DNA from: Alphaproteobacteria bacterium
Lineage (GTDB): Bacteria > Pseudomonadota > Alphaproteobacteria > Caulobacterales > Parvularculaceae
DNA length: 64,000 nucleotides
Direction of reading: 5' to 3'
Assembly: GCA_016125455.1 (NCBI GenBank)
Contig: WGLS01000004.1
Coordinates: forward strand, 310,001-374,000
Of this stretch, positions 36,682 through 45,839 are shown in pieces (the first letter of the stretch is position 1; every line of letters starts with the position of its first letter). Both the position numbers and the translations under genes were made by a program. The notes under the pieces are model-generated. The model saw nothing but the letters and a program-made list of their open reading frames with translations, was not told the DNA's origin and did not search any database.

Positions 36682-37455
36682 TCAGGGCAGGGCGATCGCC
36701 GAAAGATTTCGGCCATAGTCAGGCAATCCCCGCCGCTGGCCGTCGCGATGGCTGAAGTACCGATGCGGTTCGGCAAGGGTGCAGCCGCCAACGATATCCA
36801 TTGCTTGGACCCCGGTTGTCGCAAGCCGCCATAGGCCAAACCCGACGAGGTCAAGCTGGCGTTTGTCGGGCCGGTCTGAGATCGAGAAAAAAGAATCCGC
36901 TTCCGGATGCTTTGAAACGAACATGTCGACCAGATCCTCGCCGACTTCGAAAAAGGGCGGCCGCAAGCACGGCCCGATGGCGCCGACAATCCGCGACGGG
37001 TCGGCGCCAAGGCGCGCCATCGCGGCGATTGTGCTCTCCAGGATGCCCCCGAGCGCCCCGCGCCAGCCGGCATGTGCGGCCCCGATGACGCCTGCCGCGC
37101 TGTCGACGAAGAGCGCTGGCATGCAATCGGCCGCTAGGGCGCCAATTGCCAGGCCGTGCGTCGTCGTCGCCATGCCGTCCGCCTCCGGCGGGCCGTCGTC
37201 CCCCCATGGACCGTCGACGATGGCGACCCGTGAAGTATGGCGCTGGTAGACGGTCAGTAGACAGTCTGGAGATACCCCAAGCGAAGCTGCGCATCGCCGT
37301 CGGTTTTCCGACACGCTCGCCGGATCATCGGCTGACCCCGGACCCGCATTCAGCGTTTCGTAGGGCGGCCTGGAAACGCCGCCGGCTCGACCGAAGAAGC
37401 CGTGCCGCACGCCCGCCGCCGCAAGGCGCGGCGAGATCTCGGCGATTGCCGTCAT
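36682..37455 (-). CDS. pgeF: Peptidoglycan editing factor PgeF (YfiH/laccase-domain)
   Basis: A 257-residue protein of the DUF152/YfiH family. PgeF removes L-Ser misincorporated in place of L-Ala in muropeptides, and copper-laccase or purine nucleoside phosphorylase activity has been reported for relatives. Metal-ligand regions ALAADCMPAL, AAHAGWRGALGG and the Cys/Phe motif AIGPCLRPPFFEVG are intact. ATG 37455 overlaps the stop of the upstream methyltransferase gene (ATGA), so translation is coupled. It belongs to the lgt-midA-pgeF cluster, an order common in alphaproteobacteria. Confidence 0.93.
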   Translation of the reverse strand: MTAIAEISPRLAAAGVRHGFFGRAGGVSRPPYETLNAGPGSADDPASVSENRRRCAASLGVSPDCLLTVYQRHTSRVAIVDGPWGDDGPPEADGMATTTHGLAIGALAADCMPALFVDSAAGVIGAAHAGWRGALGGILESTIAAMARLGADPSRIVGAIGPCLRPPFFEVGEDLVDMFVSKHPEADSFFSISDRPDKRQLDLVGFGLWRLATTGVQAMDIVGGCTLAEPHRYFSHRDGQRRGLPDYGRNLSAIALP

Positions 37456-38603
37456 GGGACGTCGAAGCCGACGGGCGCGGCCAGTTCCGGCGACGACACG
37501 GCGATCGCCCGGAATAGTTCGCCCATCTCGGACGCGGCCGCGATTCTGAAGGCGCCGGCGTGGATTTCGTCGATTTCCGGCTGGCTCTTGCCGGCGCAAA
37601 GGCGCTCAACGCGGAGCGCGAGTCCAAGGCGATCGAGCAGGGCGCTCTGGGACACCGGACCGTAGGCGGCGGCGCCAGCGTCGAAGGCGCGCCGGACGAG
37701 CCGGCGGAAGTTGACATGGGCCGTTATGTCCGCGTGTCCGGGCGCGTCGAGGGGACGCCATCGCCCATGCCCCCTGATGGCCTGCAGCGTGTCGCCCAGA
37801 CCTTCGCCGACATGGCCATAGTCGATAATCAGCGCACGGCCCTTGTTGCGGGCGAGGCGCGCCGAGATATCTTCGATCAGCGCGTCGCCCGCTTCGCTGA
37901 TTTCGTATACCTCGCCCGGCGCGGCGGCGGCCGGCGCATCATCCAGATCAAGCGGCGGGGCAAAAGCTGTGGTGAAGATCAACTGCTCGCTGTCGTCGGC
38001 TACGTTGACCATCCGTTCGCGCCAGCCGCGTTCGGTCATGACGAATTGGCGGATCGGCAGGCAATCGAACAGTTCGTTCGCGACGATCAGGATCGGTCCA
38101 TCGGCCGTCTCGTTGAAACTGTCTTTCCACTCGATGGATGCCGGCGCGCCCTTAAGGCGTTTTTGCTGCTCATGGCGCAGCCTGCCGGAGGTCTCGACAA
38201 GCTGAACCCTGGCCGCTTTGAGAAACTTCGGCCGCACCGCGGCGGCGCGCAGGATATCCTGCATCATCACGCCGCGGCCGGGCCCCAGCTCGACAAGCGT
38301 GAAATAATCCGGCTCGCCGATCTCCATCCATGACTGGACCAGCCAAAGGCCGATGAGCTCGCCGAATATCTGGCTGACCTCGGGCGCTGTCGTGAAGTCG
38401 CCCCGCGCGCCGATAGGCGACTGCGACGTGTAATAGCCGTCGTTTGGGTGGAACAGCGCGTCGGACATGTAGTCTGCGACAGTGATTGGTCCATATGCGC
38501 GGATCAGCGCGACAAGTCGATCGGCCAGCGGGGACGCAATCGGTCTTGCGGCCTGCCCGCCGGCGTCGTCCGGCGGCCTGGTGTCAGCTGGCGGTTTCGG
38601 CAT
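37452..38603 (-). CDS. Class I SAM-dependent methyltransferase, MidA/NDUFAF7 family
   Basis: A 383-residue member of COG1565. The mitochondrial homologue NDUFAF7 dimethylates an Arg of complex I subunit NDUFS2, so a role in NADH dehydrogenase assembly is plausible here. The domain opens with ITVADYMSDALFHPNDGYY, continues with YFTLVELGPGRGVMMQDIL (SAM-binding motif I) and has the acidic motif VANELFDCLPIRQFV. It starts 7 bases after the lgt stop and overlaps pgeF by 4 bases. The substrate is inferred from the family. Confidence 0.92.
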   Translation of the reverse strand: MPKPPADTRPPDDAGGQAARPIASPLADRLVALIRAYGPITVADYMSDALFHPNDGYYTSQSPIGARGDFTTAPEVSQIFGELIGLWLVQSWMEIGEPDYFTLVELGPGRGVMMQDILRAAAVRPKFLKAARVQLVETSGRLRHEQQKRLKGAPASIEWKDSFNETADGPILIVANELFDCLPIRQFVMTERGWRERMVNVADDSEQLIFTTAFAPPLDLDDAPAAAAPGEVYEISEAGDALIEDISARLARNKGRALIIDYGHVGEGLGDTLQAIRGHGRWRPLDAPGHADITAHVNFRRLVRRAFDAGAAAYGPVSQSALLDRLGLALRVERLCAGKSQPEIDEIHAGAFRIAAASEMGELFRAIAVSSPELAAPVGFDVP

Positions 38604-38610
38604 TACGCCC

Positions 38611-39501
38611 TCAAGCCGCGGCTGAGCGACGGCGCGCGCGCCGTATCAGCCAGACGCCAAACGCGATCATCGGCGTAGAGAGCAACATGCCCATCGTCAG
38701 TCCGAGCGGGAATTCAGGCATGTGAGCGTCTGGCTCGCGGAAGTTTTCGACCAGGATCCGGGAGAATGCATAGCCGATCAGGAAAACGCCAATCGTGGCG
38801 CCCGGCGTCTGGAATGTCTTGAAGCGATGGGTGGCAAGCCGAACTACGGCAAAAAGGATCAGGCCTTCGAGCGCTGCTTCGTAAAGCTGGCTCGGATGAC
38901 GCGGCGTCTGCAAAGGGTCCGTCGGGAACACCATGGCCCATGGTCCGTTCCAGGGACGTCCATAAAGCTCGGCATTGATGAAATTCGCGATTCGGACAAG
39001 GCCGATTCCGATTGGCGCGGCGGCTGCAAACAGGTCGCCGACCCGCAGTGGGTCGATCTTGTTCCGTCGGCAGAATAAAAGGCCGGCGATAGTGACCCCA
39101 ATCAGGCCGCCGTGGAATGACATTCCGCCCCGCCACAGCATCAGCGCAGGCGGCACCGGCACCCATCCGATGATTGATTTCACGACTCCGGGCTCCATCC
39201 CGGCGCCGAGGGTTCGCCAGGGTTCGACGAGGAGGTTCGGCTCGTAAAAGAGGACGTAGCCGATGCGGCCGCCCGCCATGACGCCAAGCGCCACCCAGAA
39301 AACGATATCGTCGAGTTGGTCTCGGCTAAGCGGCGGCGTCGACTGCGCGACCCAGAGCCTGACGTTGCCCAGAAGCCTGGTCAGGTACCACCAGCCGAGG
39401 CCGAGGCCGGCAATATAGCCCAGGGCATACCAGCGGATTGGCAGGCCAAGGACCGGAATTGTCACCGCGACTGGGTCGATATCTGGAAAAGGGAGAGACA
39501 T
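38611..39501 (-). CDS. lgt: Phosphatidylglycerol-prolipoprotein diacylglyceryl transferase
   Basis: Lgt, a seven-helix inner-membrane enzyme, attaches diacylglycerol to the lipobox Cys of prelipoproteins, the first step of lipoprotein maturation. The signature is seen in IGLVRIANFINAELYG, with further conserved MSFHGGLIGV (its His is essential in E. coli) and HPSQLYEAALEGL. The 296-residue form from ATG 39501 (MSLPFPDID) fits relatives better than an ATG 15 bases upstream. Its clients in this window include the SPOR and cytochrome lipoproteins. First gene of lgt-midA-pgeF. Confidence 0.96.
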   Translation of the reverse strand: MSLPFPDIDPVAVTIPVLGLPIRWYALGYIAGLGLGWWYLTRLLGNVRLWVAQSTPPLSRDQLDDIVFWVALGVMAGGRIGYVLFYEPNLLVEPWRTLGAGMEPGVVKSIIGWVPVPPALMLWRGGMSFHGGLIGVTIAGLLFCRRNKIDPLRVGDLFAAAAPIGIGLVRIANFINAELYGRPWNGPWAMVFPTDPLQTPRHPSQLYEAALEGLILFAVVRLATHRFKTFQTPGATIGVFLIGYAFSRILVENFREPDAHMPEFPLGLTMGMLLSTPMIAFGVWLIRRARRRSAAA

Positions 39502-39697
39502 GGGCGTTGACAGCAACCTGCGGCGAACCGGGAACCAGCCCTAGTTAGCGCGGTTCGTTCTCAATGTCGCCCACTCCACTGACCGAGCGCTTTGACGGCT
39601 CGATGGCGCGGGCGCGTCCTTCCGCCGCGGCCTTGCCAAGCCCTGGAAGACAGTTCACGACGGCATTGTGTTCCAGCGACAAAAGGGGGCGGCGACC

Positions 39698-39949
39698 ATG
39701 CAAACCCAGAACCCGTTTCTCGATCATATCGCCAAGGCGATGACCGATGCGGCCGGCGCCGCGGACGGGGTCAGGCGTGAAGCCGAAACGGTTATGCGCA
39801 GCCAGCTCCAGCGGCTTCTCGCGGACATGGAGCTCGTGACCCGCGAGGAGTTCGAGATCGTGCGGGACCTCGCCGTGGCGGCGCGCCAGGAAGTGGACGA
39901 ACTCAAGACCCGGATTGCCGATCTCGAAGCGCGGCAGAACGTTCGCTAG
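39698..39949 (+). CDS. ubiK: Ubiquinone biosynthesis accessory factor UbiK
   Basis: An 83-residue helical protein of the YqiC/BMFP family. UbiK interacts with UbiJ and lipids and supports ubiquinone synthesis in proteobacteria. Here QTQNPFLDHIAKAMTDAAG is followed by a coiled-coil-forming C-terminus (REEFEIVRDLAVAARQEVDE) ending in a Leu/Glu-rich stretch. ATG 39698, with GGGGGCGG upstream, matches family starts; the ATG 30 bases earlier is unlikely. It diverges from lgt across about 196 bases. Confidence 0.9.
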   Translation: MQTQNPFLDHIAKAMTDAAGAADGVRREAETVMRSQLQRLLADMELVTREEFEIVRDLAVAARQEVDELKTRIADLEARQNVR

Positions 39950-40089
39950 GGCGCCTGATGCGTCAGCGACTCATCGCGCCCCGTGCGACGTTAGGAGCCA
40001 TCATGGGAAAAATCGCCGAAGCGAATCATTGATTGTGCAATGCGACTCGCGGCGCCCTCGCGAATATAAGCAAGCGGAAGGGCGCGCGC

Positions 40090-40593
40090 ATGACAATCCA
40101 GCTGGTGGAACGATCGCCGACGACGAGTGATCCTCTTGATTCTCTTGAGGCGATTGCCGGGCTTCTCGAGCTGGAATCAGAGCGCGTCGACGACGTTGAA
40201 CTGCATGTCGCCGTCCCCGGGTCATGGCGTGACACCGGCGTCTGGTTCACCTGGCGGTGCGAACTTTCCACCCTGCAACTTGGCGCGCCGCTTGAGATCA
40301 AGGCCCCAGTGACACGCCGCGACGAAGCCGCGCGCCTCGTCGCGCTGATCAACGAACGCCTGTGGATTGGCCATTTCGATTTGTGGTCGGAAGATAACTC
40401 TTTCGTCTACCGGAATGCCGCGGTTCTGCCTGATGACGGCGCGCTCGACGCCGGACAGGCGCGGGCTCTGATCCAGGGCGCGGCGGAAGCGGTGGATCGG
40501 TTTTTCCCTGCGTTCAATTACTTCGTATGGGGCGGCAAGAGCGCCGAGGAATCGCTCGAGTCATCACTCTTCGATACGGTCGGCAACGCCTGA
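40090..40593 (+). CDS. YbjN domain protein
   Basis: A 167-residue soluble protein with the YbjN/TY-chaperone-like fold, seen in ELHVAVPGSWRDTGVWFTW, EAARLVALINERLWIGHFDL and the C-terminal NYFVWGGKSAEESLES. E. coli YbjN affects motility and stress responses, but no molecular activity is settled. ATG 40090 is preferred (MTIQLVERSP), because upstream codons fit poorly. Its last 30 bases overlap the convergent DUF1295 gene, so mRNA 3' ends overlap. Confidence 0.88.
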   Translation: MTIQLVERSPTTSDPLDSLEAIAGLLELESERVDDVELHVAVPGSWRDTGVWFTWRCELSTLQLGAPLEIKAPVTRRDEAARLVALINERLWIGHFDLWSEDNSFVYRNAAVLPDDGALDAGQARALIQGAAEAVDRFFPAFNYFVWGGKSAEESLESSLFDTVGNA

Positions 40594-41400
40594 ACCCTCT
40601 GCGTCATTCGCGATCCTGGGCGGCAAGGGGAAGAACCCGCTCGTGCGGCGTCTATACTCTTCGTACGCCGGATACTTCTTGGTCATCGCGCGTTCCAGCA
40701 GCGCCTTTCCTGACACGTTCACCAGGAAATGCGCCATCACGAAGGGGCTCGCCGCGCCGATCCAGCCCGCTGGTCCTTCGAGGGCGATCAGGCCGAGGCC
40801 AAACCAGACGCATGCATCGCCAAAATAGTTTGGATGCCGCGTCCATGACCACAGCCCAGAGGTCATCAGCTTTCCCTTGTTTCCAGGGTCCCGCTTGAAT
40901 GCGCGCAATTGTGCGTCGCCGACCGCCTCAAACGCGAGGCCAAGCAAGAAAACCGCGATGCCGATGAACGCTACGAGACCTAGCGGCCGATCCGGGCCGA
41001 ACTGGCCGACCTGAACAGGCAGGGAAACAAACCAGGCGATTGTCGCCTGCAACAGGAAGACGCGGCTCAACGACCACCTGGCGAAGTCGCCCCTCGCTTC
41101 GCGTGAACGCCGCATGGCGACATATCGGTAATCCTCCCCGTGACCGATGTTGCGGCGCGCGAGGTAGCTGGAAAGACGCAACGCCCAGAGCCCCGCAAGC
41201 CCGGTCAGGACAATGTCTCTCGGGTGCGCCCCGTCGACGGCTGCAAGCGTCACAAACGCAGGGGCGGCGCAGAAAATCGCCCAGAAGATGTCAACGATGC
41301 TCGCATTTCGGAGGCGCACGCTGACTGCCCACAAGGCGATCGCCGCCGCCCAGAGACAGGCGAAGTTCAGAATGAGGATCTGGACGATGTGCATCGGCAT
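40564..41400 (-). CDS. DUF1295 membrane protein, steroid 5-alpha-reductase-like
   Basis: A 278-residue inner-membrane protein with about seven helices. The C-terminal half has the signature of the steroid reductase/isoprenylcysteine methyltransferase-like superfamily: AFKRDPGNKGKLMTSGLWSW, TRHPNYFGDACVWFG, and the tail YPAYEEYRRRTSGFFPLPP. NADPH-dependent reduction of a lipid enone is possible, but unproven for DUF1295. The gene converges with, and slightly overlaps, ybjN. An ATG six bases into the frame is an alternative start. Confidence 0.88.
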   Translation of the reverse strand: MPMHIVQILILNFACLWAAAIALWAVSVRLRNASIVDIFWAIFCAAPAFVTLAAVDGAHPRDIVLTGLAGLWALRLSSYLARRNIGHGEDYRYVAMRRSREARGDFARWSLSRVFLLQATIAWFVSLPVQVGQFGPDRPLGLVAFIGIAVFLLGLAFEAVGDAQLRAFKRDPGNKGKLMTSGLWSWTRHPNYFGDACVWFGLGLIALEGPAGWIGAASPFVMAHFLVNVSGKALLERAMTKKYPAYEEYRRRTSGFFPLPPRIANDAEGSGVADRIEE

Positions 41401-41441
41401 GCCGCTCCGGATGAATAGCGCCAGTCGCTTAATTGACCGTC

Positions 41442-43619
41442 ATGACCGCCAAAGGCTACCCCGTTCGCACTCCGGTTCGTCGGAGAGCGTTTCTGTCGAG
41501 GGCTTTAGTGCACCGCAATTCGTGGCCTGGCGATTTTCGTCTTCCCGAGGTGAGCTTCGGCGACCGGTCTTTGGCATGCGCCGCCCTCTGGGGCATTTCG
41601 GCTTTGATATCGAGCGCCGCATCGGCCGCCGAGCCTGGCAAGCTTTCGGACGCGCTCATTGTTGTCGCTGAACGGCGCGCGACGTCCTTGATCGAAGCAC
41701 CCCTCAGCGTCACGCGCATTGATGAAGCCGAGCTGCAACTGCTCGGGGCGGACCATGCGAGCGAGATCGTCAATCGCGCCCCTGGCGTACTCGTCCACAG
41801 AGGCTCGGGCCAGGAAAGCCTGACGTCAATAAGATCGCCGGTGCTGACCGGCGGCGCCGGGGCTGGATCGTTCCTCTATCTCCAGGACGGCGTGCCCCTG
41901 CGCGCGGCGGGCTTCGCGAACGTAAACGGGCTGCTTGAGGCGCATACCGAGATTGCGACCGCCGTCGAGGTCATTCGCGGCCCGTCCGGGGCGGTTTACG
42001 GCGCCAACGCGATCCACGGCGTGATCGATGTGCGGACGGGCGGCGAGGGACCGCGAGCCAGCGCGGTGACCCTCAGCGGCGATACGATCGGCAGGCTGAA
42101 GGCTGTCGGGGTTGTGGATCTGTCGGACGTAAGCGAGGGCGCATTCGTTGGTTTATGGCTCCTCGACGATCCCGGATTTCGCGCGGACAGCGGCGTTGAC
42201 GAACAAAAGCTTACGGTACGGCATGTGGCGCGAGGCGATCGCTGGAATGCGACGACAACCTTTTCCGGCGTCAATGTGAACCAGGAAACCGCCGGGTTTA
42301 TCGAAGGGGCGGACGCCTATCGCGACGCAGACCTGCGGCGAACCAACCCCAATCCGGAAGCGTTCAGGGACGTGCAATCGGCGCGACTGTCGACGCGGCT
42401 CGACATAGAACTTGATGATGACGCCACCCTGTCGATCACGCCGTTTGTTCGCTGGACGGACATGGACTTCCTGCTTCACTTCCTGCCGTCAAAAGCGCTT
42501 GAGGAAAACGAGCACTGGAGCCTTGGCGTCCAGACCGCGGTCTACGTTGATCGTGGCGACTGGTCGGTCATTGCGGGCGTCGACGTCGACCGTTCAGATG
42601 GGTCGCTTACGGAATTTCAGTCTATCCCGACGGTTTTCTCCTTTACGCAAGGGCTGCACTACGACTACGGCGTCGTCGCTCTTGAAGTTGCGCCGTTCGG
42701 TCAACTTGAATGGCGGCCTTCGCCGCAACTTACGCTTCGCGCCGCGGCGAGAGTCGACCGAACCGGCTATCGCTACGACAATCGAACCGATGTCGGCGTG
42801 GTTGGCCGCTTCCTGAGGCCGGCCGACCGGCGCGACGTCTATACGACCGTCAGCCCCAAGTTCAGCGCCGCCTACGCCCTTTCGGACGGCCTCAATCTGT
42901 ACGCATCATATGCGCGCGGCGCGCGCCCGCCGCAGACGACCGACCTTTATCGGCTTCAGGTCAACCAGACCTCGGACCCGCCGCTCGCCGAGACGATCGA
43001 CGCTGGCGAAGTCGGCGCCCGCGGGGCCTTGTCGGCGGACATTGATTTCGAAGTGGCGGCCTATCTGATGGATAAGCGGAACGTTTTTTTCCGCGATGCC
43101 GATGGCTTCAATGTGTCTGACGGGCGAACGCGTCATGCGGGCGTTGAAGCGCGAGTGATCGCCCGGCCATTCGACGGGATCCGGATCGACGCCAATGTCG
43201 CCTACGGACGTCACACCTACCGGTTTGACCGGGCAATCGGCGGCGGCGGCGGCCCTCTTGCGCCATCCGAGGCGATCGCTTTCGGCGACGACATCGATAC
43301 TGCTCCGCGGATCTTGGCTGGCGCGCGAGGCGTCTGGTCGCCGGATTTTGCGCCAGTGGTGGTGGAGGCCTCCTGGAATCGCGTCGGCGGCTATTTCACC
43401 GACGCCGGCGAGACGCGCCGGTATCCGGGCCACGATGTCGTCGACCTAAGGGCGGACTACAGGATTGCCGGAGGCCTCAGCGCCTTTGTAGCGATCCGCA
43501 ATCTCGGCAACGTCTTTTACGCCGAACGCGCCGACTTCGCTTTCGGCGCAGATCGCTATTTCCCCGGTGAAGGACGCGTCGCAACGTTCGGCATTCGTGT
43601 TGCGGCTCCGCCAATCTGA
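41442..43619 (+). CDS. TonB-dependent outer-membrane receptor
   Basis: A receptor of about 725 residues that transports its ligand across the outer membrane with TonB energy. A long signal region ends near ISSAASA. A plug domain follows (IDEAELQLLGADHASEIVNR, PSGAVYGANAIHGVIDVRTG), then a 22-strand barrel closing with an aromatic-rich RYFPGEGRVATFGIRV. A TonB-box-like DALIVVAERR follows the signal. ATG 41442 is chosen over a TTG 9 bases upstream. The ligand is unknown; no siderophore, B12 or sugar gene adjoins. Confidence 0.92.
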   Translation: MTAKGYPVRTPVRRRAFLSRALVHRNSWPGDFRLPEVSFGDRSLACAALWGISALISSAASAAEPGKLSDALIVVAERRATSLIEAPLSVTRIDEAELQLLGADHASEIVNRAPGVLVHRGSGQESLTSIRSPVLTGGAGAGSFLYLQDGVPLRAAGFANVNGLLEAHTEIATAVEVIRGPSGAVYGANAIHGVIDVRTGGEGPRASAVTLSGDTIGRLKAVGVVDLSDVSEGAFVGLWLLDDPGFRADSGVDEQKLTVRHVARGDRWNATTTFSGVNVNQETAGFIEGADAYRDADLRRTNPNPEAFRDVQSARLSTRLDIELDDDATLSITPFVRWTDMDFLLHFLPSKALEENEHWSLGVQTAVYVDRGDWSVIAGVDVDRSDGSLTEFQSIPTVFSFTQGLHYDYGVVALEVAPFGQLEWRPSPQLTLRAAARVDRTGYRYDNRTDVGVVGRFLRPADRRDVYTTVSPKFSAAYALSDGLNLYASYARGARPPQTTDLYRLQVNQTSDPPLAETIDAGEVGARGALSADIDFEVAAYLMDKRNVFFRDADGFNVSDGRTRHAGVEARVIARPFDGIRIDANVAYGRHTYRFDRAIGGGGGPLAPSEAIAFGDDIDTAPRILAGARGVWSPDFAPVVVEASWNRVGGYFTDAGETRRYPGHDVVDLRADYRIAGGLSAFVAIRNLGNVFYAERADFAFGADRYFPGEGRVATFGIRVAAPPI

Positions 43620-43675
43620 CCCCCCCATATTGAACATTGCCCGTCTTGACGCCGCGACGACACGAGGAGACGCCT

Positions 43676-44329
43676 ATGCCCGGACCGATCATCGACCCGC
43701 CCGAACTGGGCGAGGAAGCCGCTCCATGCCGGCAATCCGACGAAGCGATCGAGTTGCTGTCGCGGCGGCGTTCGACGTCCGTTGAATGGCTGACGTCGCC
43801 TGGGCCATCGTCGCAGGAGCTGTCGGCGATCCTCCGCATCGGCGCGCGCGCGCCTGACCACCGCCGCGTCACTCCATATCGCTTTATCGTTCTTGAAGGC
43901 GAAGATAGGGCAACCGCGGGCGCAGCCGTCGCGCGCGCGTTTGCGGCGGCCAATCCCGATGCGGACCAGGCAAGGACTGATGTTGAGGCCAATCGCTTCA
44001 TGCGAGCGCCGGTGGTGGTGGCGCTCGTCTCCCGTGTCGACGCCGCCCACAAGACGCCGGTCTGGGAGCAGCAGCTGACCGCAGGCGCCGTCGGACAGAA
44101 CCTGCTGGTCGCCGCCAGCGCCTATGGCTACGCGGCCCAGTGGCTGACCGAATGGTACGCCTTTGACGCAGAGGTGGCGCGCGCGTTTGGGCTTTCCCAC
44201 AGCGACGCCGTGACTGAAAGGTTTGCCGGGTTCTTTTACTTCGGGAGCGCGGCCGCGCCGCCCAGGGAACGCGCGCGCCCGGACATGGCGACGATCATTA
44301 CGCGATTTGCGGATATCACGACGAATTGA
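43676..44329 (+). CDS. Nitroreductase family protein (YdjA-like)
   Basis: A 217-residue FMN-dependent oxidoreductase of the nitroreductase superfamily. ELLSRRRSTS binds FMN phosphate, GARAPDHRRVTPYRFIVLEG follows, and TAGAVGQNLLVAASAYG plus FYFGSAAAPPRERARPD near the end are typical of the YdjA/TdsD subgroup. AGGAG, 6 bases upstream, supports ATG 43676 over an in-frame start at 43637. It follows the TonB receptor by 56 bases and may share its transcript. The physiological substrate is not known. Confidence 0.92.
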   Translation: MPGPIIDPPELGEEAAPCRQSDEAIELLSRRRSTSVEWLTSPGPSSQELSAILRIGARAPDHRRVTPYRFIVLEGEDRATAGAAVARAFAAANPDADQARTDVEANRFMRAPVVVALVSRVDAAHKTPVWEQQLTAGAVGQNLLVAASAYGYAAQWLTEWYAFDAEVARAFGLSHSDAVTERFAGFFYFGSAAAPPRERARPDMATIITRFADITTN

Positions 44330-44506
44330 ACCTCAGGGTCATTCGCGCCCGCAGGGGCCGGCCCTATTTTCCACTGCGACAAAGAGGCGTCCATCAGGCG
44401 CATCCTTGCGTAGAATAGGGCGCGCGCAAATCGCGCGCAAAAGATCATTTCCGTCCGGTCCAGGCATTGTCGCCAATGGGGGCCGACGCAACCTGGAGCG
44501 AAACGA

Positions 44507-45115
44507 ATGAGATTCTCACGCGCCATCTTCACCGCCGCCGCACTGTCGCTCGCGGCCGTGCCCGCCTTTGCGCAGGACGAGCCCGATCCGACGATCGCCC
44601 CGTCCGGCGAGTACGTGACTGACAGCGGCCACGCCTACATCACTTTCAGCTACCTGCATCAGGGCTATTCGCGGCCGTTCCTGCGCTGGGGCGAGTGGAC
44701 CGGCACGCTCGACTGGAACGCGGATGCGCCGAGCGAATCGTCCGTTGACGTGAACATCGTCGCCGCGTCGATTGATTCCGGCGTCGAGAAGTTCGACGAC
44801 CACCTCAAGAGCGCCGATTTCTTCGAAGTCGAAACCTATCCGTCGATCACGTTCAAAAGTTCGCAGATCAAGACGACAGGCCCGACGACGGGGGAGATGA
44901 CCGGCGTCCTCAAAATCAAGGATCAGGAAAAGCCTGTGACGCTTGACGTCACGTTCAACCGCGCTGGCGAAACCCAGAACGGCGGCCACAAGATCGGATT
45001 CTCGGCCCGCGGTCAGGTCAAGCGGTCGGACTTTGGCGTGGACAAGTACGTCCCGTTTGTCGGCGATGACGTCGATCTGATCATCGAAGTGGAATTCGAG
45101 AAGCCGCAGGCTTAA
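44507..45115 (+). CDS. YceI-family periplasmic lipid-binding protein
   Basis: A 202-residue secreted protein. The signal peptide (FSRAIFTAAALSLAAVPAFA) is followed by a YceI lipocalin-like beta-barrel that binds polyisoprenoid lipids: GHAYITFSYLHQGYSRPFLR, ASIDSGVEKFDDHLKSADFF and GQVKRSDFGVDKYVPFVGDD. The cytochrome b561 gene follows after 34 bases, the usual yceI-cybB pair. A quinone or isoprenoid-linked role is inferred from that pairing. Confidence 0.95.
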   Translation: MRFSRAIFTAAALSLAAVPAFAQDEPDPTIAPSGEYVTDSGHAYITFSYLHQGYSRPFLRWGEWTGTLDWNADAPSESSVDVNIVAASIDSGVEKFDDHLKSADFFEVETYPSITFKSSQIKTTGPTTGEMTGVLKIKDQEKPVTLDVTFNRAGETQNGGHKIGFSARGQVKRSDFGVDKYVPFVGDDVDLIIEVEFEKPQA

Positions 45116-45149
45116 AGTCGTCGGCGAAACTTCGTCCGGAGGAATCGTC

Positions 45150-45761
45150 ATGACGACCGCTGACAATAAGGCGAATGCAGCCGCGGAACGGCCAGGTTAC
45201 GCGGGCGTTGCAATTGCGCTGCATTGGATCATCGCCGCGATGATCCTCGGCCAGATTGCCGGCGGTTTCTACATGCACAATCTTCCGGACGGGAACCAGA
45301 AGTTCGAACTCTACCAGCTGCACAAGTCGACGGGCATAACGATCCTGCTGTTGTCGCTCGTTCGGCTGGGCTGGCGGCTCACCCATCCCGCGCCGCCCTT
45401 GCCGGGCGGCATGCCTGACTGGCAAAGGCTTCTTGCGCGAGGGACCCATATCGGCTTCTACGCGTTGATGATCGGCGTGCCGCTGGGCGGATGGGCCATT
45501 GTCTCGGCGTCGCCCTTGGCGCCGAGCGTGCCAACTTATCTGTTCGGGGCGATACCCTGGCCGCACTTGCCATTTTTCGACGGCGTCGAAGATCGCAAGG
45601 CGACAGCGGAGGCGATCGCGGAGATGCACGAACTGGGCGCTTTCTCTATCCTCGGCCTTTTTGCGCTGCATGTGGCCGCTGCGCTGAAGCACCATTTCAA
45701 GGACAAGGACGGCGTCCTCGCACGGATGCTGCCATTCCTGAAGAGAGCCGGATCTGCCTAG
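45150..45761 (+). CDS. Cytochrome b561-family membrane protein
   Basis: A 203-residue, four-helix inner-membrane dihaem cytochrome that oxidises ubiquinol or passes electrons to superoxide or YceI-linked partners. Likely haem ligands are His in IALHWIIAAMILGQIAGGF, YQLHKSTGITILLLSL, GTHIGFYALMIGVPLGGW and LGLFALHVAAALKHH. It shares an operon with the yceI gene 34 bases upstream. A strong bidirectional hairpin terminator lies 22 bases after its stop. Confidence 0.93.
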   Translation: MTTADNKANAAAERPGYAGVAIALHWIIAAMILGQIAGGFYMHNLPDGNQKFELYQLHKSTGITILLLSLVRLGWRLTHPAPPLPGGMPDWQRLLARGTHIGFYALMIGVPLGGWAIVSASPLAPSVPTYLFGAIPWPHLPFFDGVEDRKATAEAIAEMHELGAFSILGLFALHVAAALKHHFKDKDGVLARMLPFLKRAGSA

Positions 45762-45783
45762 CGATGGTGACGGTCAGACATGA

Positions 45784-45818
45784 CGAAACGGCGGCCCCAG
45801 AGGCCGCCGTTTCGCTTT
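45784..45818 (+). terminator. Strong terminator hairpin between convergent genes
   Basis: CGAAACGGCGGCC (45784-45796), loop CCAGA, GGCCGCCGTTTCG (45802-45814), then CTTT. This is a perfect 13-bp stem. It lies between the cytochrome b561 stop and the convergent TadG-like stop and can act in both directions. Confidence 0.75.
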
Positions 45819-45839
45819 CAGTCGCGCAAGCAGTCTTCT